DNA of 40,096 nt from Burkholderiales bacterium (GCA_025927765.1 JAICKU010000029.1:1-40096), one strand, 5' to 3'. Numbered from the stretch's first letter, positions 15,876 to 24,831 are shown. Notes: generated by a model not told the origin, from the sequence alone. Numbers and translations are program-made.

Positions 15876-16931
15876 ATGTCCGAACTCACTGTCGAGAACC
15901 TCCACCTCGCCTACGGCGACAACCCGATCCTGAAGGGCGTCGACATGAAGCTCGAGCGCGGCGAAGTGGTGTCGCTGCTCGGGCCGTCGGGCAGCGGCAA
16001 GACCACGCTGCTGCGCGCCGTCGCGGGCCTCGAAGTGCCGTCGCAGGGGCGCATCCTGATCGGCGACAAGGTCGTGTTCGACGGCAGCCGCGGCGTCGAC
16101 GTGCCGGCGGAGGGACGCAATCTCGGGCTCGTGTTCCAGTCGTACGCGCTGTGGCCGCACAAGACGGTGTTCGACAACGTCGCGTACGGCTTGAAGCTCC
16201 GCCATGCGAACCGCGGCGACATCGGCGAGCGCGTGAGATCGGCGCTCGAGCAACTGTCGCTCGGGCCGCTCGCGCAGCGCCTGCCGCACCAGCTTTCCGG
16301 CGGCCAGCAGCAGCGCGTCGCGCTCGCCCGTGCCCTCGTCTACAACCCGCCCGTCATCCTGCTCGACGAGCCGCTGTCGAACCTCGACGCGAAGCTCCGC
16401 GAAGAGGCGCGCGCGTGGCTGCGCGAACTGATCGTGCGCCTGCAACTGTCCGCGCTTTGCGTCACGCACGACCAGGCCGAGGCACTGGCGATCTCCGATC
16501 GCATCCTGCTCCTGAACGGCGGACGCATCGAGCAGCAGGGCACGCCGCAGGAGATGTACAGCTCGCCGCAGACGCTCTTCACCGCCGATTTCATGGGCAG
16601 CAACAACCGGCTGCCGGGACGCGTCGCCGAAGTGCGCGACGGCATGGCGCTGCTCGAAGGCCACGGCTGGCGGCTGCGCGGCACGGCCAAGCCCAGTGCG
16701 GCGCCCGGCGGCGAAGGGGTGGGCATGATCCGGCTCGAGAACATTCGGATCGCCGAAGGCCCGGGCGAGAATCGCCTCCCGGCGAAGCTTTCCACGTCGA
16801 TGTACCTCGGCGACCGCTGGGAGCATCTTTTCCACGTTGGCGAAGCGCGCGTGCGAGCGTATGGCAACGCGCAACTCGCAGGCGATTCGCACTGGCTCGA
16901 AGTGCCGCCCCAGGCGTTGTGGGTGTTCTGA
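15876..16931 (+). CDS. ABC importer ATP-binding protein (FbpC/PotA-type)
   Basis: A 351-residue ATPase with all nucleotide-binding motifs: Walker A GPSGSGKT (36-43), Q-loop Gln88, signature LSGGQQQR (140-147), Walker B ILLDEP (161-166) and H-loop His198 in VTHDQAEA. The C-terminal part from about 245 is a TOBE/OB-fold regulatory domain (SNNRLPGRVAEV, GMIRLENIRI), as in FbpC and PotA. It energises import through the preceding permease. The ATG at 15876 begins the conserved MSELTVENLHLAYGD. The last 13 bases overlap the start chosen for the following sensor kinase, suggesting coupled expression of transport and sensing. Confidence 0.94.
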   Translation: MSELTVENLHLAYGDNPILKGVDMKLERGEVVSLLGPSGSGKTTLLRAVAGLEVPSQGRILIGDKVVFDGSRGVDVPAEGRNLGLVFQSYALWPHKTVFDNVAYGLKLRHANRGDIGERVRSALEQLSLGPLAQRLPHQLSGGQQQRVALARALVYNPPVILLDEPLSNLDAKLREEARAWLRELIVRLQLSALCVTHDQAEALAISDRILLLNGGRIEQQGTPQEMYSSPQTLFTADFMGSNNRLPGRVAEVRDGMALLEGHGWRLRGTAKPSAAPGGEGVGMIRLENIRIAEGPGENRLPAKLSTSMYLGDRWEHLFHVGEARVRAYGNAQLAGDSHWLEVPPQALWVF

Positions 16932-18430
16932 AGTCCTCGCTCGCGTTCCTGATCGACCTCGAGGCGGCACTTTCGGGCGTCGTCGAAGGCGAACCCGCCG
17001 TCGCGACCGCGTTGCGCATCCTCGCGGGGCGCCTCGACGCCGACGACTGCGCGTACGACGAGATGGACGACCCGCAGGGCAACGCTGCGCTCTCCACGCA
17101 TCACCCGGCCTCGGCCGGCGGCGTCGCGATTCCGGTGCTCCGCAACGACCGCGTGGAGGCGGTGCTCACGCTCGACCGGCGCGGCGAACACGCGTGGCAG
17201 CGCGAAGAGATCGAACTCGCGACGCTCGTCGCGCATCGCTGCCACGAATCGCTCGCGCGCGCCCGCGCCGTGCGTGAAGCGAAGGAACGCGCCGCACACA
17301 TCCGGCTCGTCGCCGACAACCTGCCGGCGAAGATCGGCTACGTCGACTGCGATCTACGCTATCGCTTCAACAATGCCGCCTACGCGGACTGGTACGGCAT
17401 GCCGCTCTCGGCAATCGTCGGGCGTCACGTGAAGGAGATTCTCGGCGACGAAACGTACGACGAGCGGCTGCCGTACATGGAGCGCGCGCTCGCGGGCGAG
17501 ACGGTCACGTTCGAAAGCCGCAGCGAGCACAGCCGGCTCGGCGTGCGGATGACCGACATCACCTGCGTGCCCGATGTGGATGCAAGCGGCGACGTGCAGG
17601 GCTTCTTCGTGATGAGCGTCGACACGACGGAGCGCAAGCGTGCCGAGGAGCAGTTGCGCGAGAACGACCGGCGCAAGGACGAATTCCTCGCGATGCTCGC
17701 GCACGAGTTGCGCAATCCGCTGGCGCCGCTCGCGAACGCGCTGTACCTGTGGCCCCGGGTCGAGCACGACGCCGCGAAGCTCGCCGAGCTGCGGCACATG
17801 ATGGAACGGCAGATTGGACAGTTGCGACGCCTGATCGACGATCTGCTCGACGTGTCGCGCATCAGTCGCGGCCGGATCGAGCTGCGACGTGCGGCGATTT
17901 CGCTCGGCGACGTGCTGCACGACGCCGTCGACGCGATCCGCCCGCAGGTCGAGCAGCACGGCCAGCAGCTGGTCGTCGACGACGAAACCTTGATGAACGT
18001 TTCCGGCGATGCCGCGCGGCTGACGCAGGTGTTCGGCAACGTGCTGAACAACGCGTCGAAGTACACGCAGGACGGGGGCACGATCCGGGTCGTGGCGAGG
18101 CGGGAAGGCGCAGAGGCGGTCGTGCAGGTGATCGACAACGGCCGCGGCATCCCGCCGCAGATGCTCGACCACGTGTTCGACATGTTCGTGCAGGTCGAGC
18201 CGACGCTCGAGTCGCGCGAAGGCGGCCTCGGCATCGGCCTCGCGTTGTCGCGCCGGCTGACCGAGCTGCACGGCGGGCGCATCGAGGCGCGAAGCGCCGG
18301 TACCGGGTGCGGCACCGAAGTCGTCGTGCGGTTGCCGATCATCGACGAGGGTGACGCTCCGGTCGCCGATACGCCGCGCCGCATCCTCATCGTGGACCAG
18401 CTGGAGCCGCGCGACGAACGGCTGCAGTAG
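16919..18430 (+). CDS. PAS-domain sensor histidine kinase with a vestigial receiver stub
   Basis: About 503 residues from a GTG at 16919 (a CTG at 16928 is an alternative; the start is uncertain). No membrane segment is seen, so it is probably cytosolic. A short GAF-like region (about 10-118) is followed by a PAS_4 domain (about 127-240, LVADNLPAKIGYVDCDLRYRF to VDTTERKRAEE). The HisKA domain has His262 in FLAMLAHELRNP. The ATPase domain follows, with NVLNNASKYT, DNGRGIP (406-412) and GGLGIGLALSRRL. The chain ends PRRILIVDQLEPRDERLQ: RRILIVD is the first strand of a receiver domain, and the rest is missing. It overlaps the ABC ATPase gene, and no response regulator is adjacent. Confidence 0.85.
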   Translation: MGVLKSSLAFLIDLEAALSGVVEGEPAVATALRILAGRLDADDCAYDEMDDPQGNAALSTHHPASAGGVAIPVLRNDRVEAVLTLDRRGEHAWQREEIELATLVAHRCHESLARARAVREAKERAAHIRLVADNLPAKIGYVDCDLRYRFNNAAYADWYGMPLSAIVGRHVKEILGDETYDERLPYMERALAGETVTFESRSEHSRLGVRMTDITCVPDVDASGDVQGFFVMSVDTTERKRAEEQLRENDRRKDEFLAMLAHELRNPLAPLANALYLWPRVEHDAAKLAELRHMMERQIGQLRRLIDDLLDVSRISRGRIELRRAAISLGDVLHDAVDAIRPQVEQHGQQLVVDDETLMNVSGDAARLTQVFGNVLNNASKYTQDGGTIRVVARREGAEAVVQVIDNGRGIPPQMLDHVFDMFVQVEPTLESREGGLGIGLALSRRLTELHGGRIEARSAGTGCGTEVVVRLPIIDEGDAPVADTPRRILIVDQLEPRDERLQ

Positions 18431-18490
18431 CAGTGGCCGAAGGGCCGCGCCTCCCAAGAAAATCGAAGCAACCCGCACGAGAAGCGTGAC

Positions 18491-21139
18491 GTGAACGACG
18501 TTGGCCCCCGGCAGCACACGCCGATGATGCAGCAGTACCTGCGCGTCAAGGACGAGCATCCCGACCGGCTCGTCTTCTATCGCATGGGCGACTTCTACGA
18601 GCTCTTCTACGACGACGCGGAGCGCGCTGCGCGCCTGCTCGACATCACGCTGACCGCGCGCGGGCAATCCGCGGGAGCGCCGATTCCGATGGCCGGCGTG
18701 CCGTTCCACGCGCTCGAGCAGCACCTCGTGCGCCTGATCGCGCGCGGCGAAAGCGCGGTGATCGTCGACCAGATCGGCGATTCCGCGACGAGCAAGGGCC
18801 TGGTCGAGCGCAAGGTCACCCGCATTGTCACGCCGGGCACGCTGACCGACGCGAACCTGCTCGACGCGAAGCGCGAAGCGCCGCTCGCCGCGGTGGTGCG
18901 CGACGGCGCGCGTGCCGGTGTCGCCTGGCTTGCACTCGCGTCCGGGAAGATGACGCTCACCGACGTCGCGGAGGGCGAACTCGCGGCGACGCTCGAGCGC
19001 ATCGAGCCGGCCGAACTGCTCGTCGCCGAGGATGCGGCACCGATCGCGATGCGTGGCTCGCGCATGCCGGTGCGCGGCATGCCCGCGTGGCATTTCGATC
19101 CCACGCACGCGGCGCGCGCGCTCGCGCGCCAGCTCGGCACCGCGGACCTGCGCGGCTTCGGCGCCGACGCCGTGCCGCTCGCGGTGGGTGCCGCCGGCGC
19201 GCTGCTGACCTACGCGAGCGCCACGCAACAGGGCGGCCTCGAGCACGTGCGCCTGCTGCATGTCGAAACCGACGACGAATTCGTCGCGCTCGATGCGGCG
19301 ACCCGGCGCAACCTCGAGATCACGCAGACCCTGTCCGGCGAGCGCGATCCGACGCTCCATTCGCTGCTCGATGCGTGCGCGACGGCCGCGGGCAGCCGTC
19401 TGCTGCGTCATTGGCTGACGCATCCGCTGCGCGACGTGACGCGCGCCGGCGCGCGTCACGACGCGATCGAAGCGCTCATCGGGAACAGCGCGCGTGCCGC
19501 GACGATCGTGTCGCTGCTTGCGCGAAGCGTCGACGTCGAGCGCATCGTCTCGCGCATCGCGCTCGGCAGTGCGCGGCCACGCGATCTTTCCGGCCTGCGC
19601 GATACGCTGGCGCTGCTGCCGGCGCTGCACGGAGCGGTCGCGGCGTTCACGCCGTCATTGCTGGTCGACATCGCACGCGTTCTCGCGCCCGACCCCGCGT
19701 GGCACACATTGCTCGTCCGCGCGATTGCACCCGAGCCGGCGGCGCAACTGCGCGAAGGCGGCGTGATCGCCGGGGGCTACGACGCCGAGCTCGACGAGCT
19801 GCGGCACATCGACGCGGGATGCGGCGAATTCCTGCTCGAGCTCGAGCGCCGCGAGCGCGAGCGCAGCGGCATCGCGTCGCTTAAGGTCGAGTACAACCGC
19901 GTGCACGGCTTCTACATCGAGGTGACGCGCGCGAATGCCGAGCGCGTGCCCGACGATTATCGGCGGCGCCAGACGCTCAAGAACGCCGAGCGCTACACGA
20001 CGCCGGAGCTCGCGGCGTTCGAAGCCAAGGCCTTGTCGGCGCAGGAGCGCGCGCTCGCCTGCGAGCGGCGCCTTTACGACGCGCTGCTGTCCGAGCTCGC
20101 GCCGGCGATTCCGGCGTTGCAGGGCGTTGCGGAAGCGCTCGCGACGCTCGACGTCGTGGCCACACTCGCCGAACGGTCAGCGACGCTGCGCCTGGTGCGT
20201 CCGCAGTTCACGAGCGAGACCGGCGTCACGATCGCCGGCGGACGGCACCCGGTGGTCGAGCGGCAGGTCGAATCGTTCATCCCCAACGACCTCGTACTCG
20301 ACGCGTCGCGGCGGCTGCTCGTGGTCACCGGGCCGAACATGGGCGGCAAGTCGACGTACATGCGCCAGACGGCCGTGATCGCGCTCCTCGCCCACTGCGG
20401 GATGTTCGTGCCGGCCGCGCGCGCCACGCTCGGGCCGATCGACGCGATCTTCACGCGCATCGGCTCGGCCGACGACCTCGCGGGCGGCCGCTCGACGTTC
20501 ATGGTCGAGATGACCGAAGCCGCGTACATCCTCAATCGCGCGACATCGAAGAGCCTGGTGCTGATCGACGAGATCGGGCGCGGAACGTCGACGTTCGACG
20601 GCCTCGCGCTCGCATGGGCGATCGCGCATCGGCTGGCGTCGCAAAACCGCAGCCTCGCGCTCTTCGCGACGCACTACTTCGAGCTGACCGCCCTGCCGTC
20701 GGAATTGCCCGACTGCGCGAACATTCATTTCGATGCGATCGAAACACGCAGCAAGCAGGGGCCGGGCATCGTGTTCCTGCACAAGGTCGAGGACGGGCCG
20801 GCGAACCGCAGCTACGGCCTGCAGGTCGCGCGGCTCGCGGGCGTGCCCCAGGACGCGCTGAAGCTTGCACAGCGCTATTTCGCGCGGCTCGACAAGTTCC
20901 ACGTACGCGACGACGCGCAGCACGACCTGTTCGCTTCCACTTCGGGGTCAGAGCGACAAGTCGTTCCGGCACCCACTTCGGGGTCAGAGCGACAAGTCGG
21001 AACGACTTGTCGCTCTGACCCCGAAGTGGGTGCCGAAGCCATTGCAGCGCGACTGCGCGCGCTCGACCCCGACGCGCTGTCGCCGCGCGACGCGCTCGCT
21101 GCACTCTACGAGTTGAAGCGTCTCATCGCGGACGGCTGA
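18491..21139 (+). CDS. mutS: DNA mismatch repair protein MutS
   Basis: An 882-residue MutS with the mismatch-reading motif MGDFYELF (Phe35, Glu37), connector and lever domains, clamp region, and the ATPase with Walker A GPNMGGKS (614-621), STFMVEMTE, Walker [17 protein letters not shown] and ATHYFEL. The C-terminal dimer/tetramer helices ([29 protein letters not shown]) are intact. Between ATPase and C-terminal helices, residues 816-848 are encoded by a palindromic repeat element ([13 protein letters not shown] then [12 protein letters not shown]), which is not part of normal MutS but preserves the frame. The start is GTG at 18491, giving [19 protein letters not shown] as in other MutS proteins. 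It follows the sensor kinase by 60 bases. Confidence 0.97.
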   Translation: MNDVGPRQHTPMMQQYLRVKDEHPDRLVFYRMGDFYELFYDDAERAARLLDITLTARGQSAGAPIPMAGVPFHALEQHLVRLIARGESAVIVDQIGDSATSKGLVERKVTRIVTPGTLTDANLLDAKREAPLAAVVRDGARAGVAWLALASGKMTLTDVAEGELAATLERIEPAELLVAEDAAPIAMRGSRMPVRGMPAWHFDPTHAARALARQLGTADLRGFGADAVPLAVGAAGALLTYASATQQGGLEHVRLLHVETDDEFVALDAATRRNLEITQTLSGERDPTLHSLLDACATAAGSRLLRHWLTHPLRDVTRAGARHDAIEALIGNSARAATIVSLLARSVDVERIVSRIALGSARPRDLSGLRDTLALLPALHGAVAAFTPSLLVDIARVLAPDPAWHTLLVRAIAPEPAAQLREGGVIAGGYDAELDELRHIDAGCGEFLLELERRERERSGIASLKVEYNRVHGFYIEVTRANAERVPDDYRRRQTLKNAERYTTPELAAFEAKALSAQERALACERRLYDALLSELAPAIPALQGVAEALATLDVVATLAERSATLRLVRPQFTSETGVTIAGGRHPVVERQVESFIPNDLVLDASRRLLVVTGPNMGGKSTYMRQTAVIALLAHCGMFVPAARATLGPIDAIFTRIGSADDLAGGRSTFMVEMTEAAYILNRATSKSLVLIDEIGRGTSTFDGLALAWAIAHRLASQNRSLALFATHYFELTALPSELPDCANIHFDAIETRSKQGPGIVFLHKVEDGPANRSYGLQVARLAGVPQDALKLAQRYFARLDKFHVRDDAQHDLFASTSGSERQVVPAPTSGSERQVGTTCRSDPEVGAEAIAARLRALDPDALSPRDALAALYELKRLIADG
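20937..21034. repeat. Palindromic TCGGGGTCAGAG repeat element inserted in frame in mutS
   Basis: A 27-bp unit occurs twice in direct orientation (20937-20963 and 20973-20999), with a period of exactly 36 bp (12 codons). It is followed by its inverted copy. The second unit forms a perfect inverted repeat of 32 bp (20968-20999 with 21003-21034) around a 3-base GAA centre. The first unit can alternatively pair over 32 bp with 20998-21029. The core TCGGGGTCAGAG recurs in the element at 33185-33284. It resembles REP/BIME-type elements moved by RAYT transposases, though no such transposase is in the window. Confidence 0.9.
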
Positions 21140-21160
21140 TCGCCGCCCGCGTGGACGCTG

Positions 21161-22387
21161 CTAAGCCGGCGCCGCGGCCACTGCGCGACGCTTTGCAGCC
21201 ACCTCATCAGGGGAACCGACGAGCGACCCCATCGCCGCGTCGACGCCCCCCTTGCGATGCGGCACCTTCGCGAGCGCGAGGCCCATCTCGACGCCGGCGA
21301 GCGTGCCCATCAGCGTGAGGTCGTTGAAGTCGCCGAGATGGCCGATGCGAAACACCTTGCCGGCGAGCTTCGAAAGCCCTGTGCCGAGCGACATGTCGAA
21401 ACGTTCGAGCACGAGCTTGCGGAACGCGTCGGCGTCGTGCCCCTCGGGCATCAGCACGGCGGTGAGCGAGTTGCTGTATTCGTCGGGATTCGCGCACAGG
21501 ATCTCGAGGCCCCACGCGCGTACCGCGGCGCGCGTCGCGTTGCCGTGACGCGCGTGGCGCGCGAACACGTTCGGCATGCCCTCCTCCAGCAACTGATCGA
21601 GCGCCGCATCGAGGCCGTACAGCAGATTCGTCGCCGGCGTCCACGGCCAGTAGCCCTTCCTGTTCGACTCGATGATCTCGTCCCAGCCCCAGTAGGCGCG
21701 CGGCAGCTTCGACTGCTTCGACGCCGCGCGCGCCTTCGCGCTCACCGCGTTGAACGACAATCCGGGCGGCAGCATCAACCCCTTCTGCGAGCCGGCGACG
21801 GTCACGTCGACGCCCCACGCATCGTGCCGATACTCGATCGAGCCGAGCGACGAGATCGTGTCGACCATCAGCAATGCCGGATGCGACGCACGGTCGATCG
21901 CCTGGCGCACGCCGGGAATGTTGCTGACCACGCCCGTCGACGTCTCGTTGTGCACGACGCACACCGCCTTGATCGCGTGCTCGCGATCGTCGGCAAGGCG
22001 CGCGTGGATCGCGTCGACGTTCGCGCCATGTCGCCAGTCACCCGGCAGGAATTCAGGTTGCAGCCCGAGGCGCTCCGCGAGCCGCTTCCACAACAGCGCG
22101 AAATGCCCGGTTTCGGCCATCAGCACGCGATCGCCGGGCGACAGCGTGTTGACGAGCGCGGCTTCCCAGGCGCCGGTCCCCGACGCGGTGTAGATGACGA
22201 CGGGCTCGCGCGTATCGAAGATCGAGCCGATGCGTCCGAGGATCGACAGGCCGAGTTGCGCGAACTCCGGTCCGCGATGGTCGATCGTCGGATGGTCGAT
22301 CGCGCGCAGCACGCGATCGGGCACGTTCGTCGGCCCCGGAATCTGCAGGAAATGGCGTCCGGCGGAGTGATTGTCGTAGCGGATCAT
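21161..22387 (-). CDS. Class V aminotransferase, serine-glyoxylate aminotransferase-like
   Basis: A 408-residue PLP enzyme of the alanine/serine-glyoxylate aminotransferase family. Its N-terminus has the family motif FLQIPGPTNVPDRVLRAI, then HRGPEF (38-43), TASGTGAWEAAL, VHNETSTGV and LMVDTISSLGS. The PLP Schiff-base lysine is Lys202 in VAGSQKGLMLPPGL. C-terminal GLSKLAGKVFRIGHLGDFN supplies the substrate carboxylate-binding Arg. Such enzymes convert serine plus glyoxylate to hydroxypyruvate plus glycine in C1 or photorespiratory-type metabolism. Its stop lies 21 bases from the convergent mutS stop, and it starts 9 bases after slyD on the same strand, so the two are probably cotranscribed. 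Confidence 0.88.
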   Translation of the reverse strand: MIRYDNHSAGRHFLQIPGPTNVPDRVLRAIDHPTIDHRGPEFAQLGLSILGRIGSIFDTREPVVIYTASGTGAWEAALVNTLSPGDRVLMAETGHFALLWKRLAERLGLQPEFLPGDWRHGANVDAIHARLADDREHAIKAVCVVHNETSTGVVSNIPGVRQAIDRASHPALLMVDTISSLGSIEYRHDAWGVDVTVAGSQKGLMLPPGLSFNAVSAKARAASKQSKLPRAYWGWDEIIESNRKGYWPWTPATNLLYGLDAALDQLLEEGMPNVFARHARHGNATRAAVRAWGLEILCANPDEYSNSLTAVLMPEGHDADAFRKLVLERFDMSLGTGLSKLAGKVFRIGHLGDFNDLTLMGTLAGVEMGLALAKVPHRKGGVDAAMGSLVGSPDEVAAKRRAVAAAPA

Positions 22388-22396
22388 GGACGTGGA

Positions 22397-22870
22397 TCAG
22401 TGATGATGGCCGTGGGCGCCGTGCACGTGGCCGTGCGTGATTTCCTCCTGCGTCGCCGGCCGGATGTCGAGCACCTTGCAGTCGAAGCGCAGCCGCTGCC
22501 CCGCGAGCTCGTGGTTGCCGTCGAGCACCGCCTTGCCGTCGGCGATGTCGGTGATCCGCCACACGACCTCGTTGCCGTCCTGATCGGAGACGAGATGTCC
22601 GCCCACAGCGATGTCGGGGGGCAGCTGATCGACGGGCTCGATGCGCATCAGCTTCGTGTCGTAATCGCCGAAGGCGTCGTCGGGCTCGAGCGTCACCGAC
22701 ACGCTGTCGCCCACCGTCTTGTTCGCGAGCGCGGCTTCCACCTTGGGGAAAATGCCCGAGTGGCCGCCGTGCAGGTACGCGATCGGCTCGTCGGTTTCCT
22801 CGATCAGCTGATTGCCCGCGTCGAACAGCTTGAACGACAACGTGACGACGGTGTTGGCGAAAACGTTCAT
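22397..22870 (-). CDS. slyD: FKBP-type peptidyl-prolyl isomerase, SlyD-like
   Basis: A 157-residue SlyD-type protein: an FKBP domain split by the insert-in-flap chaperone domain. Features are IAYLHGGHSGIFPKVEAAL (30-48), VTLEPDDAFGDYD (59-71), LPPDIAVGG, then VLDGNHELAGQRLRFDCKVLDIRPAT (116-140), and a metal-binding His-rich tail HGHVHGAHGHHH (147 onward). SlyD proteins catalyse prolyl isomerisation and, in species with Ni enzymes, help deliver nickel. The start MNVFANTVVTLSF is conserved. The leader contains a GC-rich hairpin followed by a T run. It is divergent from roxA. Confidence 0.93.
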   Translation of the reverse strand: MNVFANTVVTLSFKLFDAGNQLIEETDEPIAYLHGGHSGIFPKVEAALANKTVGDSVSVTLEPDDAFGDYDTKLMRIEPVDQLPPDIAVGGHLVSDQDGNEVVWRITDIADGKAVLDGNHELAGQRLRFDCKVLDIRPATQEEITHGHVHGAHGHHH

Positions 22871-22885
22871 GAGTGCATAACCGGA

Positions 22886-22920
22886 AGAAAAAAGAAACGC
22901 CGCGCCGATTCGTGCGCGGC
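22886..22920 (-). promoter_or_regulatory. Terminator-like hairpin in the slyD leader
   Basis: On the minus strand GCCGCGC (complement of 22914-22920) pairs with GCGCGGC (complement of 22899-22905) around an 8-base loop and runs into GTTTCTTTTTTC. This has the form of an intrinsic terminator, yet it lies between the likely slyD promoter (possible -10 TACAAT at 22928-22933) and the slyD start at 22870. It could be an attenuator, a 5' stabilising stem, or a block on transcription arriving from beyond. Confidence 0.5.
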
Positions 22921-22987
22921 GCAGCCGATTGTACGCCCCGCACCACGCTCGTCCGGCTCCGCGTTCGACGCTGGCTATACTCGATGC

Positions 22988-24130
22988 ATGAAGCACGGCT
23001 CGCGCGTCGACGACCGTCGCCTGCTCGGCGGCCACAGCGTGCCGGCATTCCTGCGCGGCTACTGGCACAAGCAGGCGTTGCTCGTGGCGAAGGCGATTCC
23101 CGACTTCCCTCCGCTGCTGTCGCGCGACGCGTTGTTCGCGCTCGCCGCCCGCGACGACGTCGAGGCGCGGCTCGTGCAACGCGTGCGCCGCCGCTACACG
23201 TTGCGCGAAGGACCGTTCACACGGGCGCAGTTGCGAAGGATGCCGCCACGCGACTGGACGCTGCTGGTGCAGGGCGTGAACCTGCACGACGATCGCGTGG
23301 ATGCGCTGCTGCGCCGCTTTGCGTTCATCCCGTACGCGCGGCTGGACGACCTGATGGTGAGCTATGCGGCGCCGGGCGGCGGCGTCGGGCCGCACTTCGA
23401 TTCGTACGACGTGTTTCTGCTGCAGGCGTTCGGGCAGCGACGCTGGCGCTACGGCCGGCAGGAGGACCTGACGCTCGACGCGAAGGCGCCCGTCAAGATC
23501 CTCGCGCGCTTCACGCCCGAGCACGACGCGACGCTCGACGCGGGCGACATGCTGTACCTGCCGCCCGATTGCGCGCACGACGGCATCGCGCTCGGCGAAT
23601 GCATCACGTATTCGATCGGCTTTCGCGCGGCCGCGTGGCAGGAACTGGCTGAAGCGTTTCTCGATCATCTGCGCGACAACCTCGACATCCCCGGCCGCTA
23701 TGCCGACCCCGATCTTCGCGCGCATCGCGGTGCGGCGCACATCGGCGCGGCGATGCAGCGCCAGGTCGCGCGTGCGCTGACCGCGATCCGTTTCGATCGC
23801 GCCGAGATCGAGCGCTTCCTCGGCCGCTACCTGAGCGAGCCGAAACCCGGCGTGGTGTTCGCGCCCAATCAGCGCATGCCGCGCGAGCGCTTCGCGCGCC
23901 GAATCGCGCGCGACGGCGTGCGCCTCGACCGGCGCACGCAACTGCTCTACGACGACGCCCGCTATTACCTCAACGGCGACGATGAGCCACTGCCGCAGAC
24001 GGATCGCGACGCCGTGGCCGCGCTCGCGAACGAACGCACGCTCGACGCATCGGCGTGCGCAGCGCTCGCCGCGGAAACGATCGACCTCCTCCACGACTGG
24101 CATCGCCATGGATTCCTCGCCGATCATTGA
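22988..24130 (+). CDS. roxA: Ribosomal protein uL16 3-hydroxylase, RoxA/YcfD-type JmjC cupin
   Basis: A 380-residue 2-oxoglutarate/Fe(II) oxygenase of the cupin_4/JmjC group. The start region SVPAFLRGYWHKQALLVAKAIPDF matches the YcfD opening. The Fe(II) ligands are His136 and Asp138 in GVGPHFDSYDVF and His197 in LPPDCAHDG; the neighbouring GQRRWRYG and FTPEHDATLDAGDMLYLPP are also typical. The C-terminal winged-helix/dimer region extends from about 220. E. coli YcfD hydroxylates Arg81 of ribosomal protein L16. An ATG at 22988 follows a TATACT hexamer at 22976-22981 so closely that a very short leader is possible. The next gene overlaps its end by 23 bases. Confidence 0.9.
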   Translation: MKHGSRVDDRRLLGGHSVPAFLRGYWHKQALLVAKAIPDFPPLLSRDALFALAARDDVEARLVQRVRRRYTLREGPFTRAQLRRMPPRDWTLLVQGVNLHDDRVDALLRRFAFIPYARLDDLMVSYAAPGGGVGPHFDSYDVFLLQAFGQRRWRYGRQEDLTLDAKAPVKILARFTPEHDATLDAGDMLYLPPDCAHDGIALGECITYSIGFRAAAWQELAEAFLDHLRDNLDIPGRYADPDLRAHRGAAHIGAAMQRQVARALTAIRFDRAEIERFLGRYLSEPKPGVVFAPNQRMPRERFARRIARDGVRLDRRTQLLYDDARYYLNGDDEPLPQTDRDAVAALANERTLDASACAALAAETIDLLHDWHRHGFLADH

Positions 24131-24632
24131 CCCGCTGCCCGCGCCCCCCGGCCTGCCGCGCGAAGCGCGCCTCGATTCCATCGGCGCACTTGCCGCCGCG
24201 CAGGACGACGTGCTTGCGCTTGCCAAACGTCACGTCAAGGTGTTCGACGTCGACCTTTCGTGGGGCGGCTGGCATACGGCCGCGCGCTGCGACGCGCTGT
24301 CCGCGTTCCTGCGCGGCGTGCCGGGGGCGCGCGTCGACATCATCGTGCGCGACACGCGCTGGATCGAAGCGACGGCCGCGCGCCTGACCGCGCTGCTCGG
24401 GCGCTATGCCGGCGCGATGACGATCTATCGCACCGGCGACGCCGCGCGCGCCGCGATGGATCCGCTGGTGATCGTCGACGACATCCACTTCGTGCATCGC
24501 CATCACATCGACTGGCCGCACGGCACGCTATCGATCGGCAGTCCCGAGCGCGCGAAGCCGTTCGTGGAGCGATTCAGCGAAATCTGGGCGACGGGAGAAC
24601 CGGGCGTGTCGGGGAGCGTGCTGGGGCTTTAG
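24108..24632 (+). CDS. Uncharacterised protein coupled to roxA (DUF7931-like)
   Basis: A 174-residue soluble protein from an ATG at 24108 that overlaps the last 23 bases of roxA. It contains ALAKRHVKVFDVDLSWGGWHTAARCDALSAFL, VDIIVRDTRWIEATAARL and PLVIVDDIHFVHRHHIDWPHGTLSIGSP, a layout I associate with small proteins found next to RoxA-type oxygenases in betaproteobacteria (DUF7931). The alternation of hydrophobic strands and helices hints at a phospholipase D-like or Rossmann-like half-domain without an intact HKD motif. Function is unknown. The overlap implies coupled translation with roxA. Confidence 0.7.
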   Translation: MDSSPIIDPLPAPPGLPREARLDSIGALAAAQDDVLALAKRHVKVFDVDLSWGGWHTAARCDALSAFLRGVPGARVDIIVRDTRWIEATAARLTALLGRYAGAMTIYRTGDAARAAMDPLVIVDDIHFVHRHHIDWPHGTLSIGSPERAKPFVERFSEIWATGEPGVSGSVLGL

Positions 24633-24831
24633 GTTGCGTGCAGGGAGAAGTCGCCTGCGTTCCGCCACCCGCCCGTCCTCGCGAAGCTGACTGAGGAGCG
24701 ACGCCGCACGCTCGTCGGGAACCTGCTCGATCGTGAACGTGACGGGCATGGTAGGCGACTGAATGCCATTCGGTTGCGTTATGGATTCGAACCGGATCCA
24801 GCGCACGCGCTCGGACGTTCACCGAAACGGA

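Noticed and set aside
17354-19630. A 758-codon minus-strand open frame across the sensor kinase and mutS
   Set aside because: The translation is low-complexity Arg/His/Asp text, and both genes on the opposite strand have clear catalytic motifs.
20937-21034. A frameshift or pseudogene in mutS caused by the repeat
   Set aside because: The frame continues through the element into the conserved C-terminal helices, so mutS remains intact.
24633-24831. A possible short minus-strand gene starting MPVTFTIEQVPDERAASLL
   Set aside because: The first 35 or so codons look protein-like, but the frame then enters the antisense of the DUF7931-like gene and no family is recognisable. It could be a remnant; evidence is insufficient.
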